A stretch of DNA of 64,000 bases from Medicago truncatula (taxonomy: Eukaryota > Streptophyta > Magnoliopsida > Fabales > Fabaceae), in NCBI RefSeq assembly GCF_003473485.1, contig NC_053044.1, positions 2,492,501 through 2,556,500 on the forward strand, given 5' to 3'. This document shows positions 10,502-21,867 of this stretch, piece by piece (within the stretch, counting starts at the first letter, position 1; each line of letters begins with the position of its first letter). The notes beneath the pieces are model-generated. The model saw nothing but the letters and a program-made list of their open reading frames with translations, had not been told where the DNA came from and ran no database searches. The translations under genes were made by a program, and so were the position numbers.

Positions 10502-13007
10502 TGAAGTAGATAAAATAGTCACAAGGAAGGGGGGTTTGAATTGTGACCCTTTAAAAATTAAACCTGTAACTTAAAATTGATTCTCAAGTTGAAACTTGGA
10601 ATGGTTAAGTTAAAACAGACTTCAGAACGTTCTGATGTCTGATTGCAAAAATAGTTTAATAAAGTAAATGTGTTTGTGTGTGTTGTGTATGCAGTAAGTA
10701 AAGAGTATAGGGAAGAGAGAATCAACACACGGAGAATTTATAGTGGTTCATCCAATGTGGGTTAGTCCACTCCTCACAATCTTGTGAGAGTTTCCACTAT
10801 GATGCTTGAGATAACCTCTCAAATCTTGCACCTTACAATCCTTGTTCACCTGAACAATTACAACAACTGTATTCTCTAAGCCTCAGCAGGCTTGCACCTT
10901 GTTGCTAAGTTAACCACTTAGACTTTTACAAACTCAGCTCAAACTAACACTTTAGTACCCCTAAAGCTAGATGAGATTTGTTTTTCTTCTTGCTAAGTTA
11001 CCCACTTAGACTTTTGCTCCTTCTGCTCAAACTAACACTTTAGTACCCCTAAAGCTAGATGAGACTTTCTTTTCTTCTTGCTAAGTTACCCTCTTAGACT
11101 TTTGCACCTTTAGCTCAAACTAACACTTTAGTACCCCTAAAGCTAGATGAGACTTTACAAGATGTTTGAAGCTTGAATGATTGAAATCAGACAAGAGAAG
11201 AAAGGAAGGAAGTGTTATCTTTAAAGAGATAACATAAATAATTGATTTACACTACAAGAAGATATTAAAGAATCTTCAGTGATGATCAATTCAGATGCTA
11301 AAGCTTCAAAACAACCTCAAGTTGTTTTTCTTGTATGCTTTGCAATTTGTGTGGAGTTTGAATGTTTGAGAATCAAACAGAGGATGAAGAAGAAGTTATC
11401 TTTAAAAGAGATAACAAAGAGTATTGATGTGCACTAAGGAAACAAGAGCTTAGAGATTGATCAATTTCAATTTGCAAGAGCTTCAAACAATCTTTGTTGT
11501 TTTCTTGTATGCTTTGCAATGGTGTAAGTTTTGCTAAGACCTTGATCTCTATTTATAGAGTCTTTGGGCTCATATAGCCGTTGTAGGGTGTCCAATGGTG
11601 TTATGTCATGTGTCCTGGGTCCCACAAGCTTTAACTTGAAATTTTGGGCAAACATTCTGATCTCTGATGAACATCAGAATGTTGTTGTGTTCATGATGAT
11701 CTTCATCTGGGTTCATCATATATGAATGAACACATGAAGTTCTGGGCGTGCCATATACTTTTCATATGAATTTCTGGACAATGACCAATGTATGAGCTTT
11801 TCACATACATCAGAATGTTCCTTTCCCAGATTTTGCCTTGGGACCGGTGCAGGAAAGATCTAGTGGGATTCTGCATCTTCATGCCCATGCTTTGAGGGAT
11901 TGTGTGGTCCTTGTACTGTACCAACTCCCATACGTGTCTATCTCTTGTTGAACAAGACAGATTTGCTTTGCTTTTGCTTTTTGCTTTTCACCTACTGTAC
12001 TGTTCATAAAGTAAGCATGTGCTGAGCTGAACATTCTGACCATCAGAATGTTTGATATTCATGATGTTCTTCATCTGGGTTCATCAAGGATGAATGTCTG
12101 ATGAGTTTCTTGGTCCATCCAATACGTGACATGAGATTTGTTCAAGTTTTATCCTTCAAAAGTTACTTCTCCATATGCATCAAAAGTTGCTTGAAAAAGT
12201 AGGATAAAGTTGATTCAAATCTGTCTTGGATTTGGTGCAGGAGAGAGAGGATAGTGGATCTGCATCTTCAGGCCCATGCTTCAAGGAGATTTGCTTGATT
12301 TTGTTCAGAGTACATGTTATCTCTGATGCAAGATCTCCTTTTGCTAGTTTTTCCATCTTTCCACCAACTACACTGTTCATGGCTAGAAGCATGTGCAGAA
12401 GTGAACATTCTGATCTCAGAATGTTCCATTTGTTCTTACTTTAGGTTGATTTGTAAGACTTAACTTTTAATGTAATCAAACCTAATAGTAAGATACAACT
12501 GAAGTGCAGTGAATGCATCATCTAGGACAATATTCTCTTTGGAATATTCCTAGTACTTTAATGTTCATAGTCTTGGATGAACATTAAAGATCCTTTTGAC
12601 ATAGTTCCTTGTTCATGCCTTTATTTGTTGATAGATCCATGCAGATGTACTTTTCTGGACCTTTTATTCATGTCTTGCATGTTCTTCACGTTCTTGATGA
12701 ATCTGGGTTGCTTCTGAACAACCTTCTGAACTGGATTGCTTCTGAACGACCTTCTGAACTCTCATCAGAACGTTCTGATCAACTCTCTGATCAACATTCT
12801 GAACTAACTTTCTGAACTTCAGAATTAGTTCATGGATTCAATGTCCTTTGATTTTATGCATCTTGGTATGATTCAAACCTTGTTCCTGTCTTAGTGAAAA
12901 CACTCAAGAGCACAAGTTAAATACCAAGGAATTAATCAAAGTCCATTTAATCCTTAATCATTAAAGTTTATTATCTTTAAAATTAATTAGGGATTTTGCC
13001 TCAACAC
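10502..13007 (-). mobile_element. Solo LTR, 2506 bp, probably Copia/SIRE-like
   Basis: On the minus strand it starts TGTTGAGGCAAAATC and ends TATCTACTTCA, that is TG...CA. The flanks carry a perfect 5-bp target duplication CATAT (10497-10501 and 13008-13012). Inside there is no gag-pol frame, no primer site and no second LTR. Internal duplications are abundant: an 88-bp tandem repeat, two related blocks at about 11200-11345 and 11385-11520, and many copies of a GAACATTCTGA-type motif between 11640 and 12830. Solo LTRs arise by recombination between the two LTRs of a full element. The family is judged from LTR length, termini and motif style, so it is tentative. Confidence 0.75.
10903..11156. 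repeat. Three 88-bp tandem repeats inside the solo LTR
   Basis: Three units begin with TGCTAAGTTA at 10903, 10991 and 11079, an exact 88-bp period. Each unit contains CTCAAACTAACACTTTAGTA and ends near AAAGCTAGATGAGA. They are nearly identical, suggesting recent expansion or homogenisation. Confidence 0.85.
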
Positions 13008-13145
13008 ATATATCCCCATTACCCGTTCTGTACCCGTATTTTGAAATCGGGGAAAACTCAAACCCATATCCAAACCCAGTCAAATCGGAGTTGGTTTGGG
13101 CGGATACCCATGAGTATGAGTTTTGTTGCCATACCTAATCGGAAA

Positions 13146-13884
13146 GAAAAAGACACTATGGAAGACCTCCAAACCATAAAGGGGTAAATGTGGATGGCCA
13201 AATTGCTATAAAAAAAAAAGAATAGGGTGGTTAAAATCGTCAAATTCATAAGAAAAATATACTCATGTTTGGTATAAAAAAAACTAATATATTCATGTAT
13301 TTGAGTCTATTATCCAATTGTATTATTTATGTTTTACATATCCAATTGTAATGTTTATCCAATTATAGTTTTCTTTTTTACAATATTCAATTGTAATGTT
13401 TATGATAAAAAGTTTTAGAGTTAAATCACGAACTTTTACATTTAATCCCTATTATTTTTTATTGGTAAATTTAGTCATCCATAATTTTGCAGTTTGTAAG
13501 AATAATTTTTATTTTAAAAATATTTAACAAAAAAATGATATTTTTATTTCTTAAAAAATTTTGATATTTTTATAAAATACAATAATGATTAAAAGTGAAT
13601 AATTTTTTTAAAGGATTAAACTTGAAAGGTGATTATTTTGTAAAATCTAAAAACTTATATGTCTTAAAGTTTTATAGTAAAGTAAAATATGACTTAATTG
13701 ACAGTGTCGAAAGTGTAAGATTGGAAGAAAAATATTAATTGAAAACCAATATAAATTTTGTTGGGAACCATTGGATACGATCATACCAATATACTGAGAG
13801 AATAGGCTGAAGAGTGAAGAGAGTGTAAATCATTGGAAAATTAAATTCACGTAGCGTCTGTTCCTGTTCTATTTCGCCGGAGCA
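13146..13884 (+). promoter_or_regulatory. Upstream region of F-box gene 1
   Basis: AT-rich leader between the hAT element and the F-box ATG. No clear TATA box could be fixed. The last bases before the ATG (CACGTAGCGTCTGT, about 13848-13861) recur in part upstream of the second F-box gene (TAGCGTCTGT near 23925), which suggests shared promoter or leader sequence. Confidence 0.4.
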
Positions 13885-15045
13885 ATGGCGCAGAGTAGTG
13901 ACGCCGTTTCTTCTCATCCACTCACGGTGGAAACAACCACCACTCAGAAGAATCGATCCACCGGAACCCTAACATGCCCACCACCGGAGCTTCCAACTCT
14001 TCCTTTTGATGTCCTGCCTGAGATTCTGTGTAGGCTTCCGGTGAAATTACTGGTACAGCTTCGATGCCTTTGTAAGTTTTTCAATTCTTTAATTTCTGAT
14101 CCTAAATTCGCAAAAAAGCATCTTCAATTGTCAACAAAGCGCCACCACCTCATGGTAACCTCAAAAAACAACTTGGGTGAGTTGGTTCATCATGATTCCC
14201 CAATACCCTCGCTTTTTTCTACTTCTACCGTTATTACACAGACCCAACTTTACCCTCCTACTAATCTCACAAATGGACATAAATTTATGTTGGTAAGGTG
14301 CTATTGTGATGGCATCTTTTGTTGCGTGGTGCTTAATGGCGTTTCTTTTTTTCTGTGGAACCCTTCCATTAGAAAGTTTAAGTTATTGCCTCCTTTGGAA
14401 AATTCACGCGGACATGTTTTTCAAATAAGCTTTGGGTATGATCATTTCATTGATGATTATAAGGTCATTGGTGTTTCTTCCGAAAATGAAGTTAGTGTTT
14501 ATACTTTGGGGACTGATTATTGGACAAGAATCAAGGACATCCCATATTCTGACCCCATTTATGGAAACGGAGTATTCGTTAGTGGCACTGTTAATTGGTT
14601 AGCATGTGATGATTCATGTATTCTTTCTCTTGATTTAGAGAAGGAGTCATATCAACAACTTTTCCTACCTGATTTTGAGAATGAGAATGATTCGTTGATC
14701 TTAAGTGTGCTGAGGGATTGCTTGTGTGTTTTTGCAACTATTGATAGGATTTTGAATGTTTGGATTATGAAGGAGTATGGAAATCGAGAGTCTTGGACTA
14801 AATTGTATAGTGTTCCTAACATGCAAGATCGGGGTTTAGACGCCTATGAAGATCTCGAACCCTATACTGTTTCATATATTTCTGAGGATGACCAACTGCT
14901 GGTGGGGTTTTTTCATTTTCAAAGTCGCATTAGGAAGTTGGTTGTTTATGATTCCAAGACTGATACTTTGAATATTCCAGAGTTTCAAAACAACTATGAA
15001 CCGGAATACTCAAATGTCTACATTGAGAGTTTGATATCACCTTAA
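13885..15045 (+). CDS. F-box/FBA protein, tandem copy 1
   Basis: 386 residues in a single exon. A low-complexity Ser/Thr-rich N terminus (about 1-33) precedes an F-box at about 37-80 (LPFDVLPEILCRLPVKLLVQ, then KFFNSLISDPKFAKKHL). An F-box-associated type-1 domain (about 120-360) follows, with the usual FLWNPSIRKFKLLPPL and FGYDHFIDDYKVIGVS signatures. Such proteins bridge Skp1 (through the F-box) and a target protein (through FBA) in SCF E3 ubiquitin ligases. No stop, frameshift or missing block is seen. It is a close paralogue of the gene at 23966-25147, with the F-box part nearly the same and the FBA more diverged, as expected for a fast-evolving substrate-binding surface. The substrate is unknown. 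A 3'UTR intron may begin 28 bases after the stop. Confidence 0.93.
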   Translation: MAQSSDAVSSHPLTVETTTTQKNRSTGTLTCPPPELPTLPFDVLPEILCRLPVKLLVQLRCLCKFFNSLISDPKFAKKHLQLSTKRHHLMVTSKNNLGELVHHDSPIPSLFSTSTVITQTQLYPPTNLTNGHKFMLVRCYCDGIFCCVVLNGVSFFLWNPSIRKFKLLPPLENSRGHVFQISFGYDHFIDDYKVIGVSSENEVSVYTLGTDYWTRIKDIPYSDPIYGNGVFVSGTVNWLACDDSCILSLDLEKESYQQLFLPDFENENDSLILSVLRDCLCVFATIDRILNVWIMKEYGNRESWTKLYSVPNMQDRGLDAYEDLEPYTVSYISEDDQLLVGFFHFQSRIRKLVVYDSKTDTLNIPEFQNNYEPEYSNVYIESLISP

Positions 15046-18000
15046 GCTGGGATTCAACTGCGGCATATATATGGTTAGTTTTTGTGTGTGTTATTTATTT
15101 TACGCATGCTCTGATTTTTCTTGACTTGTTGGATCATTGTTAATCTAATGGTTAATGGAATCTAAATGGTTGAAAATGACTTTTATTATGTTTTTAAATA
15201 GTGTTTTAGCAATGAGATGGAAGGTGTTTGTTAGGGATTTAAGGAAGTCGATGGTGGTAGTTACATGATTTTTGCTTATGCAAAAGCTATTTGGAACATA
15301 TTAGATGTTTTGTAGTAAAGCTGCCTTTGCTGCTCGCGGCATTCAAATTCAACGATGCCATTCATTTTTGTTCCTGCTTCTATTTAATTCCACTCTATTG
15401 TTCTTTTGTTGAGTTTGGGTTATTGCCTATCAGTAAATCATAAATTAGCTTTGTTCTGTTTTTGGCTTGATGAACAAAGCATAGACCAAAATTTGTGATG
15501 CAAATATAATTAGAATGTAAAGTGACCATTCATGATATCCATTGCTTAAAATTCAATGTTTCAGAATTAGTGGTAAAAATCTAACTAAGTTGTTAATTTG
15601 TTTTAGCACAGTCATTTGAAACATATTATGCCTGAATCATTTGGTTTTTCGTTGACGAATATTTGTTTCATTTTATAGATACACAAGCAATAGAAAAGAG
15701 TTTTGGCAAGCTAATCTTTTTAAAATTTTAAGTTATATATTTGAGATTGCAATTCTACAAAAAAAAAATTTGAAGGAATTCTACAACTATTTACTATTAT
15801 TATTGATTAATGGAGGCATTTTGATATACATCTGTAATATTTGTAGCACTTATTTGGTTGGTAGTGCCATAATGTTAACATTTGAGAAATGAGTTTAGTT
15901 GGAAAACAATTTTGTAATTCTGTTCTCATATTCATTCACTAGTTTTTGAACCATGCAATACTGTTACAGACTCGGAAAATTCATTTATTAAACTATGCTA
16001 ACTAGTTCAGAACCAAAGAATCAATTTTAAATCGTTTCATCAACTGTCTCAGTTTGAAATCACAGTTTTGTTCTCAAATTTTAAACAATATCAGTTCATA
16101 AACAAAAGCATGGTGCATCAAACCTCAAATCAGTCTGAATTGGGTTGAATCTCAACATGTTGCACAGATGACATTAATTGTTTGTTCTTAGTTGTTGTTG
16201 GTTTGAGACTCTAGCTAGAAGTTGTTTGAGTACCGTTTTCCTAAGAGTATGAATTTTGTTCTAGGAGTGTGTATATTGGAGTGTTCGTGTGGACTGAACG
16301 GTGTCAAATAGAGTAGGAGACCGGTGCTGGTTTTTTCTGATTTAATGTTAAATTGCTTAATTCTACATTTGTTGTGGAACGAGTTGATTGTGTGGTAGTT
16401 TCAGCTAGTTGTCGGTTGCATGTATAACCTTGTTTTCCGTTTATTTCTATAACCTACATGATTACATTTCTTGATTTCTTTGCCTGTTTGCAAAGTATGT
16501 ACCAAGAGATAGATGCATGTATAACTAAGATATCTATGACTAGTTTTTATTCTTGTATACCATGTGAGTTTTAAATAGTTTGTGAAGTACATGAAGAAAT
16601 TGGAGAGTTAGCTTTGTCATGTGTATGTCTCACCACTTCTTTAAATAATATGACTATGACTGAAAATAATTCATCAGACCTTGATTATTGTAAAAAAGGT
16701 TATGTGTCAGGGATTATATTCTTGCAGTAATTATAGGGTTGTTCTTGATGTCAGGTCCTTTCTTTCCTCTGTTTGAAAGATCTTAAATCAATTAGCTATC
16801 TAGAGATTGGGAGAGAATATAGTCATATCTTGAAAACTTCAGTTTTCCCATGATAGTTTGGAATTAGCATAGGCATTCATTCTGTGTGTTTGTTATTGGC
16901 TTAATTGAGTTGATTACTTTATATATACTCACACAAACACGCACGTGCGCCCACACACACACACACATTATGGAACGAGGCACACAAGATAGGAATAATA
17001 GATTCACTTTTCTTAGATTTTAGAGTCCTTTTTTATAATTGTTTTTACAAGGTTTTCTTTCAATATTAATTAACCTTCTATCAATGGTAGTTTCTAGTAT
17101 TGCTAGATGATTTGACTCTTGCATTTGTTGGTTAACTTGACTTTGTTTCATATGATGCTAGTTTTTGGATCACTCTTAGAAACACCTTGACTATCGAATT
17201 GGGTTACTCCTGTGCTCTCTAATATATAGTTATCTCCTCTGCAATTCCCATTATATCATTGCTCTAAAACAAGTAGCAATTCAATTCTCCAAACCTTGCA
17301 GTTGTAGAATTAGCACAAGTTTTTGTTGTTGTGAGAATCAGGTTCTTACACCACCCGCTCTTCGGATTATCTTACACTTCACATTTGTCTGAAGAATTCT
17401 TATATAAATTTTTGAAACGTATAGTGAGATTGTAATGCAATTCTATGTTTTATTTTCATTTCTCTGGTTTTGAGAATTAGAAGGAATGTTGCATATGTTT
17501 GAGTATTTTTCAAGATGAAGGAAAGGTGAGAATTAGAAGAAATGCAAGTGCTGAAATAATCATATAGTATATTCAGTTTTCAATTACGGTTTACCATTAC
17601 CAGTCAGTTGATTTTGGTGGTACTTATTATTTGAAACTTTTTGGTTTATGTTTTGACATAATACTAGCCTTTTAATTGTGCATATGATTGATTTTTTTAT
17701 TTTGTTGTTGTTACTGCTTAGTGGTGTCAAGTTTTGTGATTGGCTGGGTTGAAATGTTAACATGGTTTATGCCTTTCATTTATTCCCTAGCTGTTATGTA
17801 TTCACTTTCTGGTGTGTTGATAGAGAGATGTGGGAGAGGGCAGAAACTGAACGAATTGTAACAGGGAGAGACACAACGTAGTGATTCAGAGAAAAAATGG
17901 CTGCAATATTGAGCGCGACATAGAGAGGTCGAGTGAGAGACCGCACTTTTGGCACAAAAAACTGATTCATTTTTACAATCCTTGCGCAATTTTGCGGTCT

Positions 18001-18930
18001 CACGATCTTGGCTACGGTTTTCTTACCAAGTGATCTTTTGTAGGATATATTGTGGGAGACACTTAAGATCTTACGTTTTAAAATTGTGATTTGGATAAGC
18101 TTGATAATATTCACAAATTCAAATTGACAATGAGCCTCTTATGGTTTTTATGTTTTATCTCTTACTTTTTGATAGTGTTTAATGGAGACAACTGATTATT
18201 CTTGAATGATTAATGTGAAAACGAAAGTTTTGTATATTTTAGACTTTTATTTGCAGTGTTTTAAAGTTGTTTTGCTGCTAAGATATATGGTCATCTCATT
18301 GTTGTGCAAATGATATTATTGAATTCTTAAATGCATGCAACAGTGCACAATTCCATAGCATTGGTGAAATTTCCTGAATATGATTGATATAGTGTCTGAG
18401 ATTGTAAGGAAGTTCATTTCCATATGTGTGTGTTTGCCTTATAATGTCTCAATATTTTTATTTTAATTGCACCTGAAGCCTCAAAATAGACTTATAACAT
18501 CATAGTTGAAATGTCTCTTTTTCAGGTTGGTTGTGTTTGTTCCTTTCAATAGAAGGGTTACTCGCTGGCTGGCTGAATTCCTTAGGTTTGTTTTGTGGTC
18601 TGGAGCTTCACTGAAGATGGCGGTGAAAGGGGGTAATAGTGTGTTGTGGAATTCCTGAATTCAGTTTAACTTTTTCTTGTGGAGTCAGACTAGTTAAGGT
18701 GAAAAAACTATAATGTTCAAAGTCTAAATTAGTTGTTTGACTTGTATGTTTCACTGTGTTATTCTTGTTATACCAGAAAAAGTGTTGTACTCATTACATG
18801 GCAATGTCGTCTGTTTGATTCTGATCATCTCTACATGAAGTTTCTATAAGAAATTGAATTGTGATGACAATGGTCCTTGAAAATTAAGTCCGGAGAAGGC
18901 TACATCATATCATATGAGTAAGAATTAATT
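15046..18930 (+). repeat. Tandem segment B downstream region, likely 3'UTR intron and exon
   Basis: Non-coding sequence shared with segments A and C. A plausible splice donor ATG|GTTAGT at 15074 and acceptor TTTTTCAG at 18525, both conserved between units, would define a 3.45-kb intron in the 3'UTR of F-box gene 1. The exon from 18526 is among the best conserved blocks. The part at 15198-15600 is nearly identical to 25478-25890. It also provides the empty target site (about 15930-15945) for the MITE in segment A. A short CA-rich run lies at 16930-16968. Confidence 0.7.
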
Positions 18931-19209
18931 GGTTTATGCAAGCTACCTATATCTTCTTTTCTTAATTCTCGTATTTGAAGGACATACGCAATACAAATGT
19001 GAACTGGACAATTAACATTAGAGACCCAATAAAAAGGGACACATGGAGTGGCAAGATAAACAAAGCGAAGGTCTATGATAATAAGAATATCAAATAGATG
19101 AAATTCATAGTCTTATTTATTTACAAATATGTAATAAAAACGTGTGTGGTGCGCTTGCCTACAGTAATATCTCATTGCTACCACATAAAAGTTAAAAGCA
19201 ATTATTTGA
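18931..19209. other. Spacer, nothing recognised
   Basis: Unique-looking AT-rich sequence between the end of segment B and a SINE. No supported coding frame. Confidence 0.45.
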
Positions 19210-19218
19210 TAGACTCTC

Positions 19219-19322
19219 TCAGTCCTCGTGAGCTTAGTTCAGTTGCTATGAACAATGCATAATATATATGCAAAGTACGGGGTTTAAACCTTGACCACCA
19301 CAAAAAAAAAAAAAAAAAAAAG
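19219..19322 (+). mobile_element. tRNA-derived SINE, short diverged copy
   Basis: The head has a box-A-like GTGAGCTTAGTTCAGTTG and a box-B-like GGTTTAAACC, and ends in a run of about 18 A. Flanked by a perfect 9-bp target duplication TAGACTCTC (19210-19218 and 19323-19331). Same family as the SINE in the Argonaute intron at 45589, but lacking that copy's 3' portion. Confidence 0.75.
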
Positions 19323-19331
19323 TAGACTCTC

Positions 19332-19700
19332 GAAACGTAGCGAATTAAGGTTCGAATCTCGATTGAGATAAGTATTCAGATTTTGTGTCTGACGAACCTT
19401 CAATAATATTACTACAAGTGGAGGGAAGCCAAGGAAACCAAAACAATAAACAAAAATGCATCAACGATAGTTGGGTCTAGCGGAATGAACTAGATTTTTA
19501 TAATGTGAAAAATCAATGATTGAATTTCGACTAAGGAATGTATCTATATTAACACATCTAAAATAGAATTGGATTCAATGAAGTTAGAAAATTGTTTTTC
19601 TCACGTGTGTTTTTTCCTAAAAACATATGGAAAATACGTGTTTGCCTCCAACCGTAGTGAACTACCGTTCAGTTTTTTTGGCTGTAGTTAAGTGCAGTTC
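19332..19700. other. Spacer, nothing recognised
   Basis: AT-rich, no coding content. A GGTTCGAATCTCG motif near 19351 resembles a box B but no flanking SINE structure is evident. Confidence 0.45.
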
Positions 19701-19742
19701 TTTTTTTTGAGCAAAAGCAGAATCAATTCATTTCATTCATAA

Positions 19743-20466
19743 TTAAGCGGTACAAAGTAGGCAATACATGATGAAAAATATGGGGGCTAGGATGAGATAG
19801 CGAAGCTCGAGCAATACTATGAGCAACACTATTTGCTTGCCAACATACGACACTGCAAAGTCGGGTTTATCAAGTAAGAGACTTCTACATTGGGTTACAA
19901 GATCTCCAAACTCATTGGTAGGGGAAGAGTTATTGGTGAGTGCATCAGCTAAGATCTTCGAATCAGTTTCAAATAATACAACATGCATCTCATTTGAAAT
20001 AGCCACTTTAATAGCATCAAGCAAGGCTAGAGATTCTGCCTCCAAAACAGTGGCTGATGAGTGATAAAAGTCTGATTTCCCAAGTAAGAAAGTACCCGTA
20101 TAGTCGCGAAAACACATACCATACCCCATGATAGAATTATTATTAAATGCAGCTGCATCGACATTGCATTTAATTGTACCTATCGGTGGTTTGATCCAGG
20201 AGTGGACAGAATTTGCGTGGTGAATTGGTGCCTTTTCTCGTTGCATACAACTCCATTCGTTGATGGCATCCTTTGCTCGAGTGACAATAGAAATTGGAGT
20301 AGTATCTGTGGCCTCCCAAAGTTTGGAATTACGACTCTTCCACAAGCTCCAGAGAGTCATAGCAGCTAATACTTGCTGCTGCGGGTGTAACCTGTCAATC
20401 AAGTCAAAAAACATAGAAGTGCAGTCATTACTAGAGAGTAACAGGTCTCGGATGATGTGATTAACT
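19743..20466 (-). pseudogene. LINE RNase H domain remnant
   Basis: An open frame of 223 codons with an RVT_3-type RNase H: acidic residues in IKCNVDAAAF, EAESLALLDA and FETDSKILADAL. A frameshift near the C-terminal WQANSVAHS motif (about 19835) scrambles the end of the frame; the correct continuation is visible in another frame. The 5' side is cut by the solo LTR at 20472. Confidence 0.85.
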
Positions 20467-21150
20467 CCAAGTGTAACGCCCTAGTTGTTTATTTAATTAT
20501 TTTATCATGTGAAGTATATATATATATATATATATATATGAGGTTTGGTGATTTATGTGGAGTATATGCATATATTTATATATATGTGAGTGTTTTTGGG
20601 TGATTTATGTGGTGCATTATTTTATTATATGATTTATTTAATAATAATTAGAATAAGTATGAAATAATGATTATTTTGGAGTTTGGGAAATAATAGGAGT
20701 TATTAGAAATTATGGGGAGTTAAGTGTAATTAGGAGGGAGTTACTTTTAAGTGGGAAGTTAGGAAATAGAAGTTAGAAAGTATTGTACGTGAGAAAGCAG
20801 TTTACGTGAAACCAAGCCAAGGGAGAGAAAACCAGGAGCAAGAGAGAAGAACCAGAGGAACCCCTTTTTGCTGTGCATTTTTCATTCTGAACTAAGGTAA
20901 GGGTGAGGTTTACTTCAATAGTGTAGATTTTAAAGTCTGATTTTGAGTTTAACAGGTTTTGGTGTGAAATTGATGAATTAGGTATAAATTGAATTAATGG
21001 TTTTTGGGGTAGATATTGCTGTTCTGATGTTAGAATTGGGTTCTGGTTGCATAGAAACATTTATTTTTCATCTGTAAACTAATTTGGGGAGTGATTGGAA
21101 GGAAAATGGGATTTTTGGGAAAAACCAGTTTTCTGCCCGTACAGAAGTTC

Positions 21151-21512
21151 ATCGCTCGCCTCGCGAGTAGCTGTGCTCGCCACGGCGAGTGAGCAACATC
21201 ATAGCTCGCCTCGCGAGCAGACCAACTCGCCATGGCGAGTAGCCCAGAACAAAACTTGATTTTTGAAAAGTTGTTATAAGATGTTTTGGGGATGGTTTAA
21301 GGTACCTAGATGATTTTAATGATGAGTGGTGAAAGTTTTAGGTTAAAAAGATGAATAGGGAACTTAGAATTGAGTTTTGAGTGTAAAAATGGCATTTTTC
21401 CCGAGAGCACCTAATTTTCACTCGCCTTGAGTTCGCCTTGAACTCGCCATGGCGAGCTAGTGTTTTTGTGAACTCGCCATGGCGAGCAGATGTGCTCGCG
21501 AGGCGAGCTGCA
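21151..21512. repeat. Clustered CTCGCC...GGCGAG palindromes
   Basis: Two clusters, 21151-21242 and 21419-21512. Each holds alternating forms of the 14-base near-palindromes CTCGCCATGGCGAG (with CTCGCCACGGCGAG) and CTCGCCTCGCGAG. They are strikingly GC-rich against AT-rich surroundings. Confidence 0.75.
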
Positions 21513-21759
21513 CAGTTCCTGAGTGTTGATTGTTGTTGTATGAATGGTCATGGTTGATGTTGTTGTTTTGGGCATAGTTATATTTAACTATGCATTGTTT
21601 TGGTTGATTGGATTGCTGGATTGATGAATACTGATGATGATGTAAATGTATGTTAATTATTGAATCATACATGTTGTTTTAAGTGGAGTCACATGGAGTT
21701 GCATTGCATGGTCAGTTGTATGTAGATATACACAAGTAGGTCCATTGCATATGCATAAA

Positions 21760-21867
21760 ACAGCGGTGAGGGCTTCGGTCCTGGAGTACTAGTTGCTCAA
21801 CAGCGGTGAGGGCTTCGGTCCTGATGAATGCTTTAACCATTCAAAAGCGGTGAGGGCTTCGGTCCTG
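21760..21867. repeat. Three interspersed copies of a 20-base motif in the LTR
   Basis: GCGGTGAGGGCTTCGGTCCT occurs at about 21762, 21802 and 21847, separated by unrelated 20-25 base spacers. The copies are identical while the spacers differ, which suggests selection or a structural role rather than simple tandem slippage. Confidence 0.75.

Larger units (their letters stand above)
10075..13137. mobile_element. hAT-type non-autonomous element split by a solo LTR
   Basis: Left part 10075-10496 and right part 13013-13137. The ends are inverted repeats, TAGGCATGGCAA and the complement of TTGCCATACCTA. Candidate 8-bp target duplication ATCGAGAA (10067-10074) and ATCGGAAA (13138-13145), 6 of 8 bases matching, fits hAT. 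GC-rich subterminal motifs (GCGGGGTGGGGACGGG on the left; CCCCATTACCCG and ACCCGTATTTTG on the right) contrast with the AT-rich surroundings. No transposase ORF. Confidence 0.7.

Noticed and set aside
11251..11262. CACTACAAGAA as an end of a CACTA transposon
   Set aside because: Isolated motif inside the solo LTR, with no partner end or 3-bp duplication.
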